Assembly (NCBI RefSeq): GCF_900104145.1
Contig: NZ_FNLB01000008.1
Span: 434,001 to 498,000, forward strand
Direction of reading: 5' to 3'
DNA length: 64,000 bases
DNA from: Pseudovibrio sp. Tun.PSC04-5.I4
GTDB taxonomy: Bacteria > Pseudomonadota > Alphaproteobacteria > Rhizobiales > Stappiaceae
Under the pieces are notes generated by a model, which saw only the letters and a list, made by a program, of their open reading frames with translations, was not told the DNA's origin and searched no databases. Shown one piece after another: positions 1 to 8,298 of this stretch. A program made the translations under genes and the position numbers. How positions within the stretch are numbered: position 1 is the first letter of the stretch; each line of letters opens with the position of its first letter.

Positions 1-570
1 GGTGGTTTGGTCACTCTTCAAACAGTCGCCCAACATATGTGTGCAACTTCAGATAACTCTGCAGCGGATGTCATTATCAAACTGCTTGGCGCTAACTCAT
101 TGGAAACATGCGTGGATCGGACTCCGTTTCTCACTTCTCGGCAGTTTTATCAACTCAAAGCGGATCATAAGCTGGCAGAATCCTACCGAACAGCTGATGA
201 AGCGAAACGCCGGAAAATCCTGAACAAGATTATAGACCGACCACTTCCAGCCATCGAAGATGTTGCCGATCCTTACCTCCCCGGAGTGGAATGGTACGCC
301 AGCGCAAACGAACTTTGCGATACGATTCAAGACGTTGCCAAAGAAAAAGCGATGCAGCTCAACCACGGTATTGCGGAGAAAACGGACTGGTCTCGTATCG
401 CATTTAAGGCGGGTAGCGAAATTGGTGTCCTCAATTTCACATATGATCTCAAAGGCTTGAACGGATCACACTGGCAAGTAGCGGTGACGTGGAATGCCCC
501 TGACATTCTGCCGGAAGGTAAAATACTCGGCCTGACCAATGCATTGTTGCAAGAGCTGAAGCGCCTGTAA
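1..570 (+). CDS. Class A beta-lactamase-type serine hydrolase, 5'-truncated by the window edge
   Basis: The reading frame is open from the first base (codons GGT GGT TTG), so the start lies outside the window. About 189 C-terminal residues are visible. The stretch TVAQHMCATSDNSAADVI matches the SDN loop of class A beta-lactamases and related serine hydrolases, where the Ser and Asn take part in proton transfer and substrate binding. The SxxK nucleophile motif would be upstream and cannot be seen. The rest, with a GVLNFTYDLKGL strand and a final helix, fits the last part of the fold. Whether it hydrolyses beta-lactams or is a housekeeping hydrolase cannot be decided. It is followed in the same frame, after a TAA, by a dehydrogenase remnant. 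Confidence 0.6.
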   Translation, partial: GGLVTLQTVAQHMCATSDNSAADVIIKLLGANSLETCVDRTPFLTSRQFYQLKADHKLAESYRTADEAKRRKILNKIIDRPLPAIEDVADPYLPGVEWYASANELCDTIQDVAKEKAMQLNHGIAEKTDWSRIAFKAGSEIGVLNFTYDLKGLNGSHWQVAVTWNAPDILPEGKILGLTNALLQELKRL

Positions 571-846
571 TTTGCACCCCATCAACTCAATGCGGCTGCA
601 AAACGGATCTTCGGTGAACTTGCGGTCAACACCGTACCGGAACATGCCTTCGCGCTCATCCTAGCTCTGCAACGCTGCCTTGTTGGCTACTGGGAAGATG
701 TCATCAACGGTGAATGGCAGAAGTCCAACAAATTCCGCATCTTCAATCACCTGATCAAAGAACCTCCCGCCTCACGGCAAGAGGTTCTTGCGACCAGCAA
801 CGTGATCTCGCTGCACACACCACTGACACGGAAACACGCTGCATGA
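571..846 (+). pseudogene. Remnant of a D-2-hydroxyacid (glycerate) dehydrogenase
   Basis: Directly after the TAA of the hydrolase the same frame stays open to a TGA at 844. It reads residues such as NTVPEHAFALILAL and VGYWEDVINGEWQKS, then after a jump EVLATSNVISLHTPLT. These are landmarks of the glycerate dehydrogenase/2-hydroxyacid dehydrogenase family: the helix before the NAD domain, then the strand with the LHxPLT motif. The Rossmann GxGxxG segment that should lie between them is missing, as are the N- and C-termini and any start codon. It is therefore a decayed fragment with an internal deletion, not a working gene. Confidence 0.7.
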
Positions 847-891
847 TTTCGACTGTTGTCGGGCAGTTTGGGACATAAAGCGCTAAAACAC

Positions 892-1800
892 CTAGGTCGC
901 AGCCATAACGATGCCAACGCCGCCGAGAGCAACCAAGACGCAGCCCGCGAGTTCAACCGGGGTGATTTTCTCACGGAAGAAGATCCAGGAGGCTGCCAGT
1001 GTGAACACCAGTTCGATTTGCGCCAGCGCGCGCACATAGGCAACCTGCTGCAACGTCATCGCGGTAAACCAGCCGATGGAACCGATAATCCCCGCAAGCC
1101 CCACCAAAGAGGACATGCGCCAGTTTTTCAAAGCGGCGCGTAACTCACTGGGGCAAGAGAACGACATCCAGCTCGCCATCACCACAGTTTGAAAGCCTGT
1201 CACACACACCAGCGTGAATGCTGCCTGAAGTAAAAACGTGTCCGCTTCAACGGACAAAGATGCAGTGCGGTAGAATGCAGCCGAAGCACCGAAGAAGGCC
1301 GCTGCTGTCAGACCGATTAGCGCTGGTTTGCCAGTGAGCGCGGCAGCAAGTGAGCGACCTGTGAACTGCACTTTGCCCAGACTGATAAACAACACGCCGA
1401 CAATGCCCACGGCAATCGCTGCCATGCCAAGGGGTGTGAGTTGTTCGCCCAAAAGAATGAAGCCGAACAACGCCGCTTGCACCGGTTCCGTTTTGGAGTA
1501 AGCCGTTCCAACAGCAAAGTTGCGATAGGAAAAGAGGTGCACCAGCAGGAATGCCGCCGCAATCTGCGCCAGCCCACCAAGACCAGCTGCTATGAAGAAA
1601 GAGTATTCCACTGCGGGCAGCGCCTCGCCAGTCACCTGCAAGATCCCAAGCAGATATAACACCGCAATAGGAAAGCCGAAGCCGAAGCGAATGAACGTCG
1701 CGCCCGTGGTGCCGATCTTGCCCTTTAGATGCTTTTGCAATGCAGAGCGCAGGTTTTGACTAAACGCTGCAAAAATAGTGATTGGAATCCAAAGTTCCAT
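892..1800 (-). CDS. EamA/DMT-family membrane transporter
   Basis: A 302-residue, very hydrophobic protein with about ten predicted membrane segments in two halves. This is the layout of the drug/metabolite transporter superfamily with duplicated EamA domains. Motifs typical of the family are visible, including FILLGEQLTPLGMAAIAVGIVGV at the end of the first half and FREKITPVELAGCVLVALGGVGIV at the end of the second. I chose the ATG at 1800 because GAGGG lies about 10 bases upstream; a TTG five codons earlier is also possible. Substrate unknown: members move amino acids, nucleosides or drugs, usually outward. It stands alone, with a long gap to arsR. Confidence 0.8.
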   Translation of the reverse strand: MELWIPITIFAAFSQNLRSALQKHLKGKIGTTGATFIRFGFGFPIAVLYLLGILQVTGEALPAVEYSFFIAAGLGGLAQIAAAFLLVHLFSYRNFAVGTAYSKTEPVQAALFGFILLGEQLTPLGMAAIAVGIVGVLFISLGKVQFTGRSLAAALTGKPALIGLTAAAFFGASAAFYRTASLSVEADTFLLQAAFTLVCVTGFQTVVMASWMSFSCPSELRAALKNWRMSSLVGLAGIIGSIGWFTAMTLQQVAYVRALAQIELVFTLAASWIFFREKITPVELAGCVLVALGGVGIVMAAT

Positions 1801-2104
1801 TTGAAATACCCTCAATTCATCGAGAGCATCATAGAGGATGCATAGGTGTTTATTCTATGTTTTAATTGGATATTTGAGGATAGCGAACTCAGATACTCTT
1901 GAGCAAATCTGAACATCGGAACGGCTTGTATTTTCATGAAGACAGTGCACGCCACGTAAGTGAGTCCCCTCTAAATACGCAGCGGTTTGCAACAATAATG
2001 CCCGCAACCGCATCCACGGCTCATGCAAACAGCAATTGGTGACTTAAATTAGGCTCAATTTCTCTACGGCTTGACGCTGATCAATGTTTAATTATTAATT
2101 CATT
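1801..2104. other. Intergenic region between the EamA gene and arsR
   Basis: About 300 bases, AT-rich near both ends. It must hold the promoter of the leftward EamA gene and of the rightward ars-type operon. I see no open frame with a ribosome binding site and no clear hairpin. Confidence 0.4.
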
Positions 2105-2120
2105 CTTATATGCGCATAAG
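2105..2120 (+). promoter_or_regulatory. Candidate ArsR operator
   Basis: The sequence CTTATATGCGCATAAG carries a perfect ATGCGCAT core and nearly palindromic arms. It ends 18 bases before the arsR start. Short imperfect palindromes of the ATA-GC type in this position are typical ArsR/SmtB operators used for autoregulation. The assignment rests on position and symmetry only. Confidence 0.45.
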
Positions 2121-2138
2121 CAAATAAGCAAAGGCGTT

Positions 2139-2426
2139 ATGATGCAGAAGATACTTGCGGCTCTATCAGAGCCAACCAGACGCGCTGGCCTGCGCCTGCT
2201 CTGGGATTCCAAAGAGCATTGTGTTTGTGAATTGATGGAACGTCTTGATGCCAGCCAAAGCCGGATGTCACGGCACATGAAAGCGCTGGCGGATGCAGGA
2301 TTAGTGACTGGACGCCGAGACGCCCAATGGGTGCGATACAAACGTTGCCCAAACATCCCTAGCGAAGTCTCTGCATTTATTGACGCTTTATGGACTGCAG
2401 AAGATGCCGAGCAGGAGAAAACTTAA
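2139..2426 (+). CDS. arsR: ArsR/SmtB-family metalloregulator
   Basis: A 95-residue winged-helix repressor. The segment SKEHCVCELMERLDASQSRMSRHMKAL is the ArsR alpha3-recognition helix block, and the CVC pair (about residues 29-31) matches the ELCVCDL arsenite-binding motif of classic ArsR proteins. It should repress its own operon and release DNA when As(III) or Sb(III) binds. The start is the first of two adjacent ATGs, preceded by an AAGG at 2131. Its TAA overlaps the ATG of the permease by one base, so the two genes are translationally coupled. Confidence 0.88.
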   Translation: MMQKILAALSEPTRRAGLRLLWDSKEHCVCELMERLDASQSRMSRHMKALADAGLVTGRRDAQWVRYKRCPNIPSEVSAFIDALWTAEDAEQEKT

Positions 2427-3484
2427 TGACCTCTCCAACGGAAAAATCCTTGCAGCAGAATAACGCGAACCAAAGGGTGTGGCTTGCTGGCCTTGCTGGC
2501 GCTGGCGTTCTTTGGTGGATCCTTTACAGCCAACTGGTCCCGTTTTCTGAATGGGTTACGGCTGCCCTTCCGGTGGACCGCAACAGTCATACGGGAGAAG
2601 CAATTGCCTTCTTCCTTTATGACGTTCCCAAAGTGCTGTTGCTCCTGGTTCTGATCGTTTTTACGTCCGGTGTGCTGCGCAGCTGGTTCAGTCCGGAAAA
2701 AACACGCGCAGTCCTTGCCGGAAAACGCGAGATAATGGGCTACCCACTTGCCGCCGCGCTGGGAGTGGTCACACCATTTTGCTCATGCTCCTCTGTGCCG
2801 CTCTTTATTGGCTTTGTTTCCGCTGGCGTGCCTCTGGGCGTCACCTTCTCGTTTCTGATTGCCGGACCGATGGTAGGGCCCGTTGGACTTGGCTTACTCT
2901 ATGGGCTTGTGGGTTGGAAGATTGCAACACTCTATCTCATCTTTGGCTTTTCAATCGCCACCGTTGCTGGTTGGATAATGGGTAGGATGGGTCTGGAGCG
3001 CTACCTGCAAGATTGGGTGCGGGAGATGAAAGCGGCTCCGTTGCAAGAGATCCCTCCTGAGCAACTTCGCCTTAGTGACCGCTTCGACACTGGACTGGAG
3101 CAGGTTCGTGAAGTGCTGGGCAAAGTATGGATCTGGGTCGTGCTAGGGATCGCCATTGGTGCGCTTATTCATGGCTTTGTTCCAGAAGCTGTCATGCTGC
3201 GCATCATGAGTGCCGATACCTGGTGGTCCGTTCCTGCTGCAGTTGGTGTTGGAGTTCCCATGTACACCAACGCTGCTGGTGCAGTTCCCATCGTGGAGGC
3301 CTTGCTTGGCAAGGGTGCCGCCCTTGGTACAACATTGGCTTTTATGATGTCGGTGATTGCCCTTAGCCTACCAGAAATGATCATTCTCAAACAAGTTCTG
3401 ACCTATCGACTAATCGCGATTTTTATAGGTGTTGTTGCCACTGGAATTCTGGCGACAGGTTACCTGTTCAATATTATTCTTTGA
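2426..3484 (+). CDS. Permease of the ArsP/UPF0718 (DUF318) family
   Basis: A 352-residue membrane protein with the family signature TPFCSCSSVPLFIGF near residues 115-130 and a second conserved block GVPMYTNAAGAVPIVEAL near 285. Members include ArsP, which exports trivalent organoarsenicals, and related metal or thiol-linked permeases. The start at 2426 shares its A with the arsR stop codon (TAATG), giving strong coupling; an in-frame ATG at 2390 inside arsR is less likely. With arsR upstream and a thioredoxin-like gene downstream, a role in arsenic or organoarsenical efflux is likely. The exact substrate is inferred from context. Confidence 0.8.
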   Translation: MTSPTEKSLQQNNANQRVWLAGLAGAGVLWWILYSQLVPFSEWVTAALPVDRNSHTGEAIAFFLYDVPKVLLLLVLIVFTSGVLRSWFSPEKTRAVLAGKREIMGYPLAAALGVVTPFCSCSSVPLFIGFVSAGVPLGVTFSFLIAGPMVGPVGLGLLYGLVGWKIATLYLIFGFSIATVAGWIMGRMGLERYLQDWVREMKAAPLQEIPPEQLRLSDRFDTGLEQVREVLGKVWIWVVLGIAIGALIHGFVPEAVMLRIMSADTWWSVPAAVGVGVPMYTNAAGAVPIVEALLGKGAALGTTLAFMMSVIALSLPEMIILKQVLTYRLIAIFIGVVATGILATGYLFNIIL

Positions 3485-3518
3485 AGACCCACTTCCAACA
3501 CCACAAATGGAGCACTAA

Positions 3519-3755
3519 ATGAAACAAGTGAAGGTTTACGGACCGGGCTGCAAACGCTGTGAAACAACCAAGAACATGGTGCAAGACGCCGCAACAAAGC
3601 TCAATATTGAAGTTGAGATCGAGAAAATAACCGATCCAAGAGAAATTGCCGTTGCAGGTATTATGTCAACCCCCGGCATATCCGTTGACGGCAAGTTGGT
3701 TCATGCAGGTGGTTTGCCCGATGAAGCAAAACTGGAAAGCTGGCTTTTAAGCTAA
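3519..3755 (+). CDS. Small thioredoxin-fold redox protein
   Basis: A 78-residue protein with a CKRC active site at residues 11-14, in the sequence VYGPGCKRCETTKNMV, and a cis-proline region STPGISVDG. This is the small thioredoxin-like family (redox-active disulfide protein 2) often encoded next to UPF0718 permeases and ArsR regulators. It probably reduces a disulfide or metal-thiol intermediate that the neighbouring permease handles; that pairing is inference. It has a clear ATG after GGAG and lies 34 bases behind the permease. Confidence 0.82.
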   Translation: MKQVKVYGPGCKRCETTKNMVQDAATKLNIEVEIEKITDPREIAVAGIMSTPGISVDGKLVHAGGLPDEAKLESWLLS

Positions 3756-4238
3756 AACGGCCCACACGCCTCGAACACACTCAATTAGTATAGGGTCTTG
3801 GGTTTGGTGCGGCTCGAGGAGTACCTGTTTTTTTGAGGTCGATAGTCAAACGAGTCAGATAGCGACTCATTTGCCTTCCGTAATCGTCAATTAGAGGGCT
3901 TTTTCTTGTCGCGCCGACGATTTGTCGGTCCATGTGGGGAAACTGCCATCATTTATCCCAAGGAGCACCGGTGAAATGGCGACAATCGGTCATAGGTAAC
4001 GCTCCTTATTACGCGTAGTAACCCTGATATATGAGTAACCAAAGCGTGTTGCGTTCTCTAGATTACTATGTAATTAGCTCATTCCCCTCGGTAACTTTGA
4101 AAATCACGCCGTAATCGAATTTTAAATCGTTACAATTGGCGCAGATCACAGGTTTGTGAGCCTTGATCAATTACGTATTCCTACCCATTTCAATCCGAAG
4201 CGTTTCGATGCACTTTCCCGTTAAATCTTTTTGCACCC
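3756..4238. other. Long non-coding stretch upstream of the aldolase leader
   Basis: Nearly 500 bases without a supported gene. Short inverted repeats are present: GAGTC/GACTC near 3852-3870 and AAGGAGC (3960-3966) with GCTCCTT (4001-4007). The region probably holds the promoter of the aldolase-kinase operon. No operator of a known family was recognised. Confidence 0.4.
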
Positions 4239-4413
4239 GGTGAAAAAGTTTTCACCAACAAGGTTTGTCGCCACCCTCGGCAAACCTATTCGGGGACCTA
4301 CAACCAGCTATCTCCCCTTTTAGCTGGGACTTGTAATACTCGAAACTACATGGGCTAAAGCGAAGTCCGTTCCCTGCTGTTATTTACAGCATCCCTCCTC
4401 CCGGACTTCGCTT
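4239..4413 (+). promoter_or_regulatory. Structured 5' leader of the aldolase operon (serial inverted repeats)
   Basis: Within 175 bases before the aldolase start there are at least four consecutive inverted repeats. GGTGAAAA/TTTTCACC (4239-4256, 2-base spacer) is perfect. AGGTTTG/CAAACCT (4261-4287) has extra CG pairing inside. CCAGCTA/TAGCTGG lies at 4304-4327. A perfect 12-base arm pair AAGCGAAGTCCG/CGGACTTCGCTT (4358-4413) encloses a nested TGCTGT/ACAGCA hairpin. Such density just upstream of a gene suggests a folded mRNA leader, possibly a riboswitch-like or attenuating element. No T-run follows the last stem. I do not recognise a known riboswitch class. Confidence 0.55.
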
Positions 4414-4450
4414 CCAGCTCACTCAAACACAGGATCGGGAGACCCTCACG

Positions 4451-5521
4451 GTGACCAAGCTGCGTCCAGGCGTCATTTTTGGCGAAGAATACAAAACACT
4501 CATCGAAGCAGCCCGCGAAGGGCAATACGCTCTTCCAGCAGTAAATGTGGTTGGCACAAACTCAATCAACGCAGTGCTCGAAGCTGCGGCGGCCAACAAA
4601 TCCGACGTTGTCGTACAGCTCTCCAATGGCGGCGCCCAGTTCTACGCTGGTGCAGCAATGGCCGACAGCTTCCAGGCTCGTGTCCTTGGCGCGGTTTCCG
4701 CAGCCCAACACGTACACCTGCTGGCAAAACACTACGGCGTGTGTGTTGTGCTTCACACCGACCATGCCAACCGTAAGCTGGTGCCATGGCTTGAAGCTCT
4801 CATTTCACACGGCGAAGACTACTTTAAAGCAAATGGTCGCCCGCTGTTCACCTCGCACATGTTGGACCTTTCCGAGGAAACTTTGGAAGACAACCTCTCT
4901 GAAAGTGCACGTCTGCTGAAGCGTATGGCTCCACTGCAGATGAGCCTTGAGATCGAACTCGGCTGCACTGGTGGTGAAGAAGATGGCGTTGGGTCTGACG
5001 ATGACATCGGGTCCGACAACCCGAAACTTTACACGCAGCCAGAAGATGTGCTGGAAGCGTACAACCTTCTCAACCCATTGGGTCACTTCTCCGTTGCTGC
5101 CTCCTTCGGCAATGTGCACGGCGTGTACAAACCAGGCAACGTAAAGCTGCGCCCTGAGATTTTGCGCGAAAGCCAGAAGCTGGTTCGTGAAACACACAAC
5201 CTCGGAGTTAACCCGCTTCCACTCGTCTTCCACGGTGGATCCGGTTCCGAAAAAGCGAAAATCACAGAGAGCCTCGGCTACGGTGTGTTCAAAATGAACA
5301 TCGACACTGATACTCAGTTCGCATTCTCTGAAAAAGCCGGCGCTTATGTGTTTGAAACTCCAAATGCATTCAAACACCAGATCGACCCGGACACAGGTGT
5401 CCCTTATAAGAAAGTCTACGACCCACGCAAACTGCTGCGTGCGGGCGAAAAAGGCATTGTCACTCGCTTGACAGAAGCCTTTGCAGACCTTCAAAGCGCC
5501 GGTAAATCTCTGGCGCAGTAA
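4451..5521 (+). CDS. fba: Class II fructose-bisphosphate aldolase
   Basis: A 356-residue zinc aldolase of the FbaA (class IIA) type that splits fructose 1,6-bisphosphate into DHAP and glyceraldehyde 3-phosphate in the cytosol. Visible landmarks: HTDH at 102-105 with the zinc ligand H105, ELGCTGGEEDG at 169-179, zinc ligand H223 in NVHGVYKPGN, H261 in FHGGSGS, and NIDTDTQ near 290 binding phosphate. Length matches the E. coli enzyme. It starts with GTG, preceded by a GGGAG about 10 bases upstream. A PfkB kinase follows after 86 bases, probably in one operon. A second, shorter class II aldolase is encoded at 40.6 kb. Confidence 0.93.
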   Translation: MTKLRPGVIFGEEYKTLIEAAREGQYALPAVNVVGTNSINAVLEAAAANKSDVVVQLSNGGAQFYAGAAMADSFQARVLGAVSAAQHVHLLAKHYGVCVVLHTDHANRKLVPWLEALISHGEDYFKANGRPLFTSHMLDLSEETLEDNLSESARLLKRMAPLQMSLEIELGCTGGEEDGVGSDDDIGSDNPKLYTQPEDVLEAYNLLNPLGHFSVAASFGNVHGVYKPGNVKLRPEILRESQKLVRETHNLGVNPLPLVFHGGSGSEKAKITESLGYGVFKMNIDTDTQFAFSEKAGAYVFETPNAFKHQIDPDTGVPYKKVYDPRKLLRAGEKGIVTRLTEAFADLQSAGKSLAQ

Positions 5522-5607
5522 GAATGACCTGATCACCCTCCCATAACCGGGTGATTGCTTATCAGCCACTCCTTCATGGAGTGGCTCGGATTTGAATGGA
5601 GTATAGG

Positions 5608-6501
5608 ATGAAAGCGCTTTTCATTGGCCAGTCCTACATTGACGTGACCTTTTTGTCAGAGACCATGCCGGAGGGTGATGAAAAGGCGATTGCACAGGAC
5701 TATGCAGTCAGCTTTGGCGGCAACGCCGTAACGGCTGCCTTTGTGTGCGCCCGCCTTGGTGTTGCGCCTGATTTGCTGTGCTCCATGGCAGATGACTGGC
5801 TGTCTCGCATGTTCCGCGATATGGCTGCGAAATACTCCATTCCGATACACAGCTGTAAGGTGAAGGAAAGCTCGCTCTCCTTCATCATGCCAAAAGACGG
5901 TAAACGCGCCATCGTGCGTTGTCGTGACAATGATTTCCTGCATCCGTTCCCGGATCTCAACCTTGCTGGTTGCCGTATGCTGCACGTGGATGGTCACATT
6001 CCGGAAGCGGCGCTGCATTACGCCAAAGCCTGCCGTAAACATGGCATCATGACGTCTTTGGATGGCGGAGCTGTGCGCTCCAACACCGAGGAACTGCTTG
6101 ATTACATTGATGTTGCGATCGTCTCCGAGCTGTTCTGTGAGCAGTTGGAGAAATCACCTGAAGACACGCTGGAATATCTGCGAGCTAAGGGTGTGAAGGT
6201 TGGCGGCGTCACTCAGGGCGAAAAAGGCCTGTTGTGGTATGAAGACAACTGCCCGGTTAAACGGTTGCCAGCGCTTAAAGTGCCAAAAGAGCGCGTGCTG
6301 GACACCAACGGGGCGGGTGATACGTTCCACGGCGCTTATGTTTACGGTTACCTTGCAGACCCTCAGGGCACATGGGAAGACCACTTCAAACTGGCACGGG
6401 CTGCGTCTGCGCATGCCATTCAGTTCCTGGGCAACGAGGCTTCCTTGCCAACTGTTCAAGACCTTAAAAACGTCCAGACAAACTTTCCTGCGGGCGAATA
6501 A
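5608..6501 (+). CDS. PfkB-family carbohydrate kinase
   Basis: A 297-residue ribokinase-fold kinase. The N-terminal signature FGGNAVTAAF (36-45) and the C-terminal DTNGAGDTFHGAY (232-244) with catalytic D238 are both intact. Family members phosphorylate hydroxymethyl groups of sugars using ATP. Its position right behind a fructose-bisphosphate aldolase suggests it makes the aldolase substrate, for example fructose 1,6-bisphosphate from a hexulose monophosphate, but the sugar cannot be read from sequence. I prefer the ATG at 5608, with GGAG eight bases upstream, over an in-frame ATG at 5596. A strong terminator follows at 6639. Confidence 0.85.
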   Translation: MKALFIGQSYIDVTFLSETMPEGDEKAIAQDYAVSFGGNAVTAAFVCARLGVAPDLLCSMADDWLSRMFRDMAAKYSIPIHSCKVKESSLSFIMPKDGKRAIVRCRDNDFLHPFPDLNLAGCRMLHVDGHIPEAALHYAKACRKHGIMTSLDGGAVRSNTEELLDYIDVAIVSELFCEQLEKSPEDTLEYLRAKGVKVGGVTQGEKGLLWYEDNCPVKRLPALKVPKERVLDTNGAGDTFHGAYVYGYLADPQGTWEDHFKLARAASAHAIQFLGNEASLPTVQDLKNVQTNFPAGE

Positions 6502-6638
6502 TTTTGCAGCTTCACCAAAATGACACTGTGGTGTTGGTGAGGCAGTGAAGAACTGAACAAAAATAGGAAGAACAAAGAAGAAGAATAAAGAAACGCCTAC
6601 ACTGGATCCAACCAGAGGTAGTGCTCACAACCTAAAAA

Positions 6639-6668
6639 CTCCGTCTCACTGAGGCGGGGTTTTTCTTT
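6639..6668 (+). terminator. Rho-independent terminator of the fba-pfkB operon
   Basis: The arms CTCCGTCTC and GAGGCGGGG pair over 9 positions, with some G-T pairs, around a 3-base loop. They are followed by TTTTTCTTT. It lies 138 bases after the kinase stop. Confidence 0.8.
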
Positions 6669-7078
6669 ATGTATTTTACAAACCCGATATCCTGATCGGT
6701 AAAGCTTACTCGCCCACCCTCATGTCAACTATACCCCCTTGATAGACGTGGGCCGAAATCTATGGGGGCATCCCCTTGGCTGCAAATTCCCCCAATTTAG
6801 CTCTGGTGAATACTAACTCTTCTTAGAAAATTGACCCTCACATATTTATAACCCCGGATATTACTGGCATTGTTTCACTAATATTCTTCTGAATTATCCG
6901 AGAATATAAGTAGATACATGAGGAAGCCAATATTGAATTCGGCTTCCCTCACACGAATACAATATTTACTCCGATGCTTGCTCGCCTATCGCGGCGGAAT
7001 AAACTCTGCATGCCAAATTACTGGTGTCTGTCGGCAGTAATTATCTCAGTTTCTATTGTTTAAAACAAGGTTTATACT
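6669..7078. other. Leader region of the first autotransporter module
   Basis: About 410 AT-rich bases with no gene. A hairpin GAGGAAGCC/GGCTTCCCTC (6920-6950, one bulged C) and a palindrome TTGTTTAAAACAA (7056-7068) sit close to the start codon. The latter overlaps the ribosome binding region. Either could regulate expression; neither matches an operator I know. Confidence 0.35.
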
Positions 7079-8281
7079 ATGACAAAACTGAAGCTTACAT
7101 ATGCACTAGCTGCATTGATGGCCACTACGGGACTGGCACAAGCAGGAACGATTACAATTACCACCGATGGCAGTAACGCAATCACTCATTATGCTGGCTC
7201 ATCAGACAATTCCGGTACCGTCTTTAATGAAACAACGACAACTGCAATTGGTTCCAAGAAGGACGTAGACAAGATTTTTGCAGGTGAAATCAATAGCAAC
7301 GCACAAGATATTGCGACCAATACGCAAACCATCAATGATTTCGAAATGCTCTTTGGGTCGGTTCAGACCACCGCCCCAACTCCGATCTCAAGCACTGTAA
7401 AGGATCCTTTAAAAACCGGTGATGCAACCCTTGACGATGCACGCACTGAGGTCGCCAAAATTGATAATAATTCCACACTTAAAGGTGAGTGGGAAACCTA
7501 CATCAACCACGTAGAAGCCAAAGCAGCAGCTGGCGAAAAAATTACTATGGAACAACCGACGGCCCCCGCGACAGGCGATTTTATCGGCGGAAGTATACCT
7601 ACAAACATGGCAACCAAATTGAGTGGCCTTGACGCCGCGGTCGGCAATTATGCGTCAGAGCAGTTACCGCATGAAAGCTATAGCGCCTACACCAAAGCAA
7701 ATGGGGCAAATGCTTCTGGCCGCGCAACAGCGCAGGCGTTGGAAAACGGTGAGGGATTAGCAACCGGTATCCTCGCATCCTTCAATGCAGTTGATGACAA
7801 GATCGGCGACATCAGCACTCTGCCAAGCGATCTGCAGGCAGCAACTCCTGCTGACACCTCAGTTGTATCTGCTGTGACCAAGCTCAACGAAAAAGTTGGG
7901 TCGCTCGGTGACCTGAACTCTACGTTCACCGGAACAGCACGAACCAGTCTTGTTGCTGCTGCTAACAGCAATGCGGACCGCATTACAGCCAACAGCGATG
8001 GGATAGCCAACAACAGCACGCGCATTGTTGCGCTGGAAGAGGACGTAGACGACCTCCAATCCGGTGTGGCCATGGCAATTGCTATGGCAAACGCTCCTAT
8101 CATTCAGGGCGGCTACAACGGCGTTTCTTTGTCTGGCGGCTTTGGTCACTTTAAAGGCAAGTCCGCAGGTTCCATGAAAGCGGCCTTCATGCCCATGGAA
8201 AACATGGCAATCACTGCTTCAGTTGCAACTGACTTTGGCGACAACGTTGCAGCGGGCGCGGGCCTTGGCTTCTCCTTCTAA
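7079..8281 (+). CDS. Short trimeric autotransporter-like surface protein (YadA-type anchor)
   Basis: A 400-residue protein with a signal peptide (about residues 1-22, ending GLAQA). Its C-terminal 80 residues read as a YadA membrane anchor: the neck RIVALEEDVDDLQSGVAMAIAMANAP, then alternating beta strands SGGFGHFKGKSAGS, MKAAFMPMENMAITASV and GAGLGFSF ending in phenylalanine. In this family three chains form one 12-strand barrel in the outer membrane. The passenger of about 300 residues is short, Asn/Thr/Ala-rich and lacks recognisable YadA head repeats, so its target is unknown. It is followed after 17 bases by an IalB-like gene; the same pair recurs at 15.6 kb. Confidence 0.8.
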   Translation: MTKLKLTYALAALMATTGLAQAGTITITTDGSNAITHYAGSSDNSGTVFNETTTTAIGSKKDVDKIFAGEINSNAQDIATNTQTINDFEMLFGSVQTTAPTPISSTVKDPLKTGDATLDDARTEVAKIDNNSTLKGEWETYINHVEAKAAAGEKITMEQPTAPATGDFIGGSIPTNMATKLSGLDAAVGNYASEQLPHESYSAYTKANGANASGRATAQALENGEGLATGILASFNAVDDKIGDISTLPSDLQAATPADTSVVSAVTKLNEKVGSLGDLNSTFTGTARTSLVAAANSNADRITANSDGIANNSTRIVALEEDVDDLQSGVAMAIAMANAPIIQGGYNGVSLSGGFGHFKGKSAGSMKAAFMPMENMAITASVATDFGDNVAAGAGLGFSF

Positions 8282-8298
8282 TTGAGAAAGGTATGTAC

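Noticed and set aside
4805..5569. 254-codon open frame antisense to the aldolase
   Set aside because: It mirrors the codon bias of the strongly conserved aldolase and has no family features or ribosome binding site.
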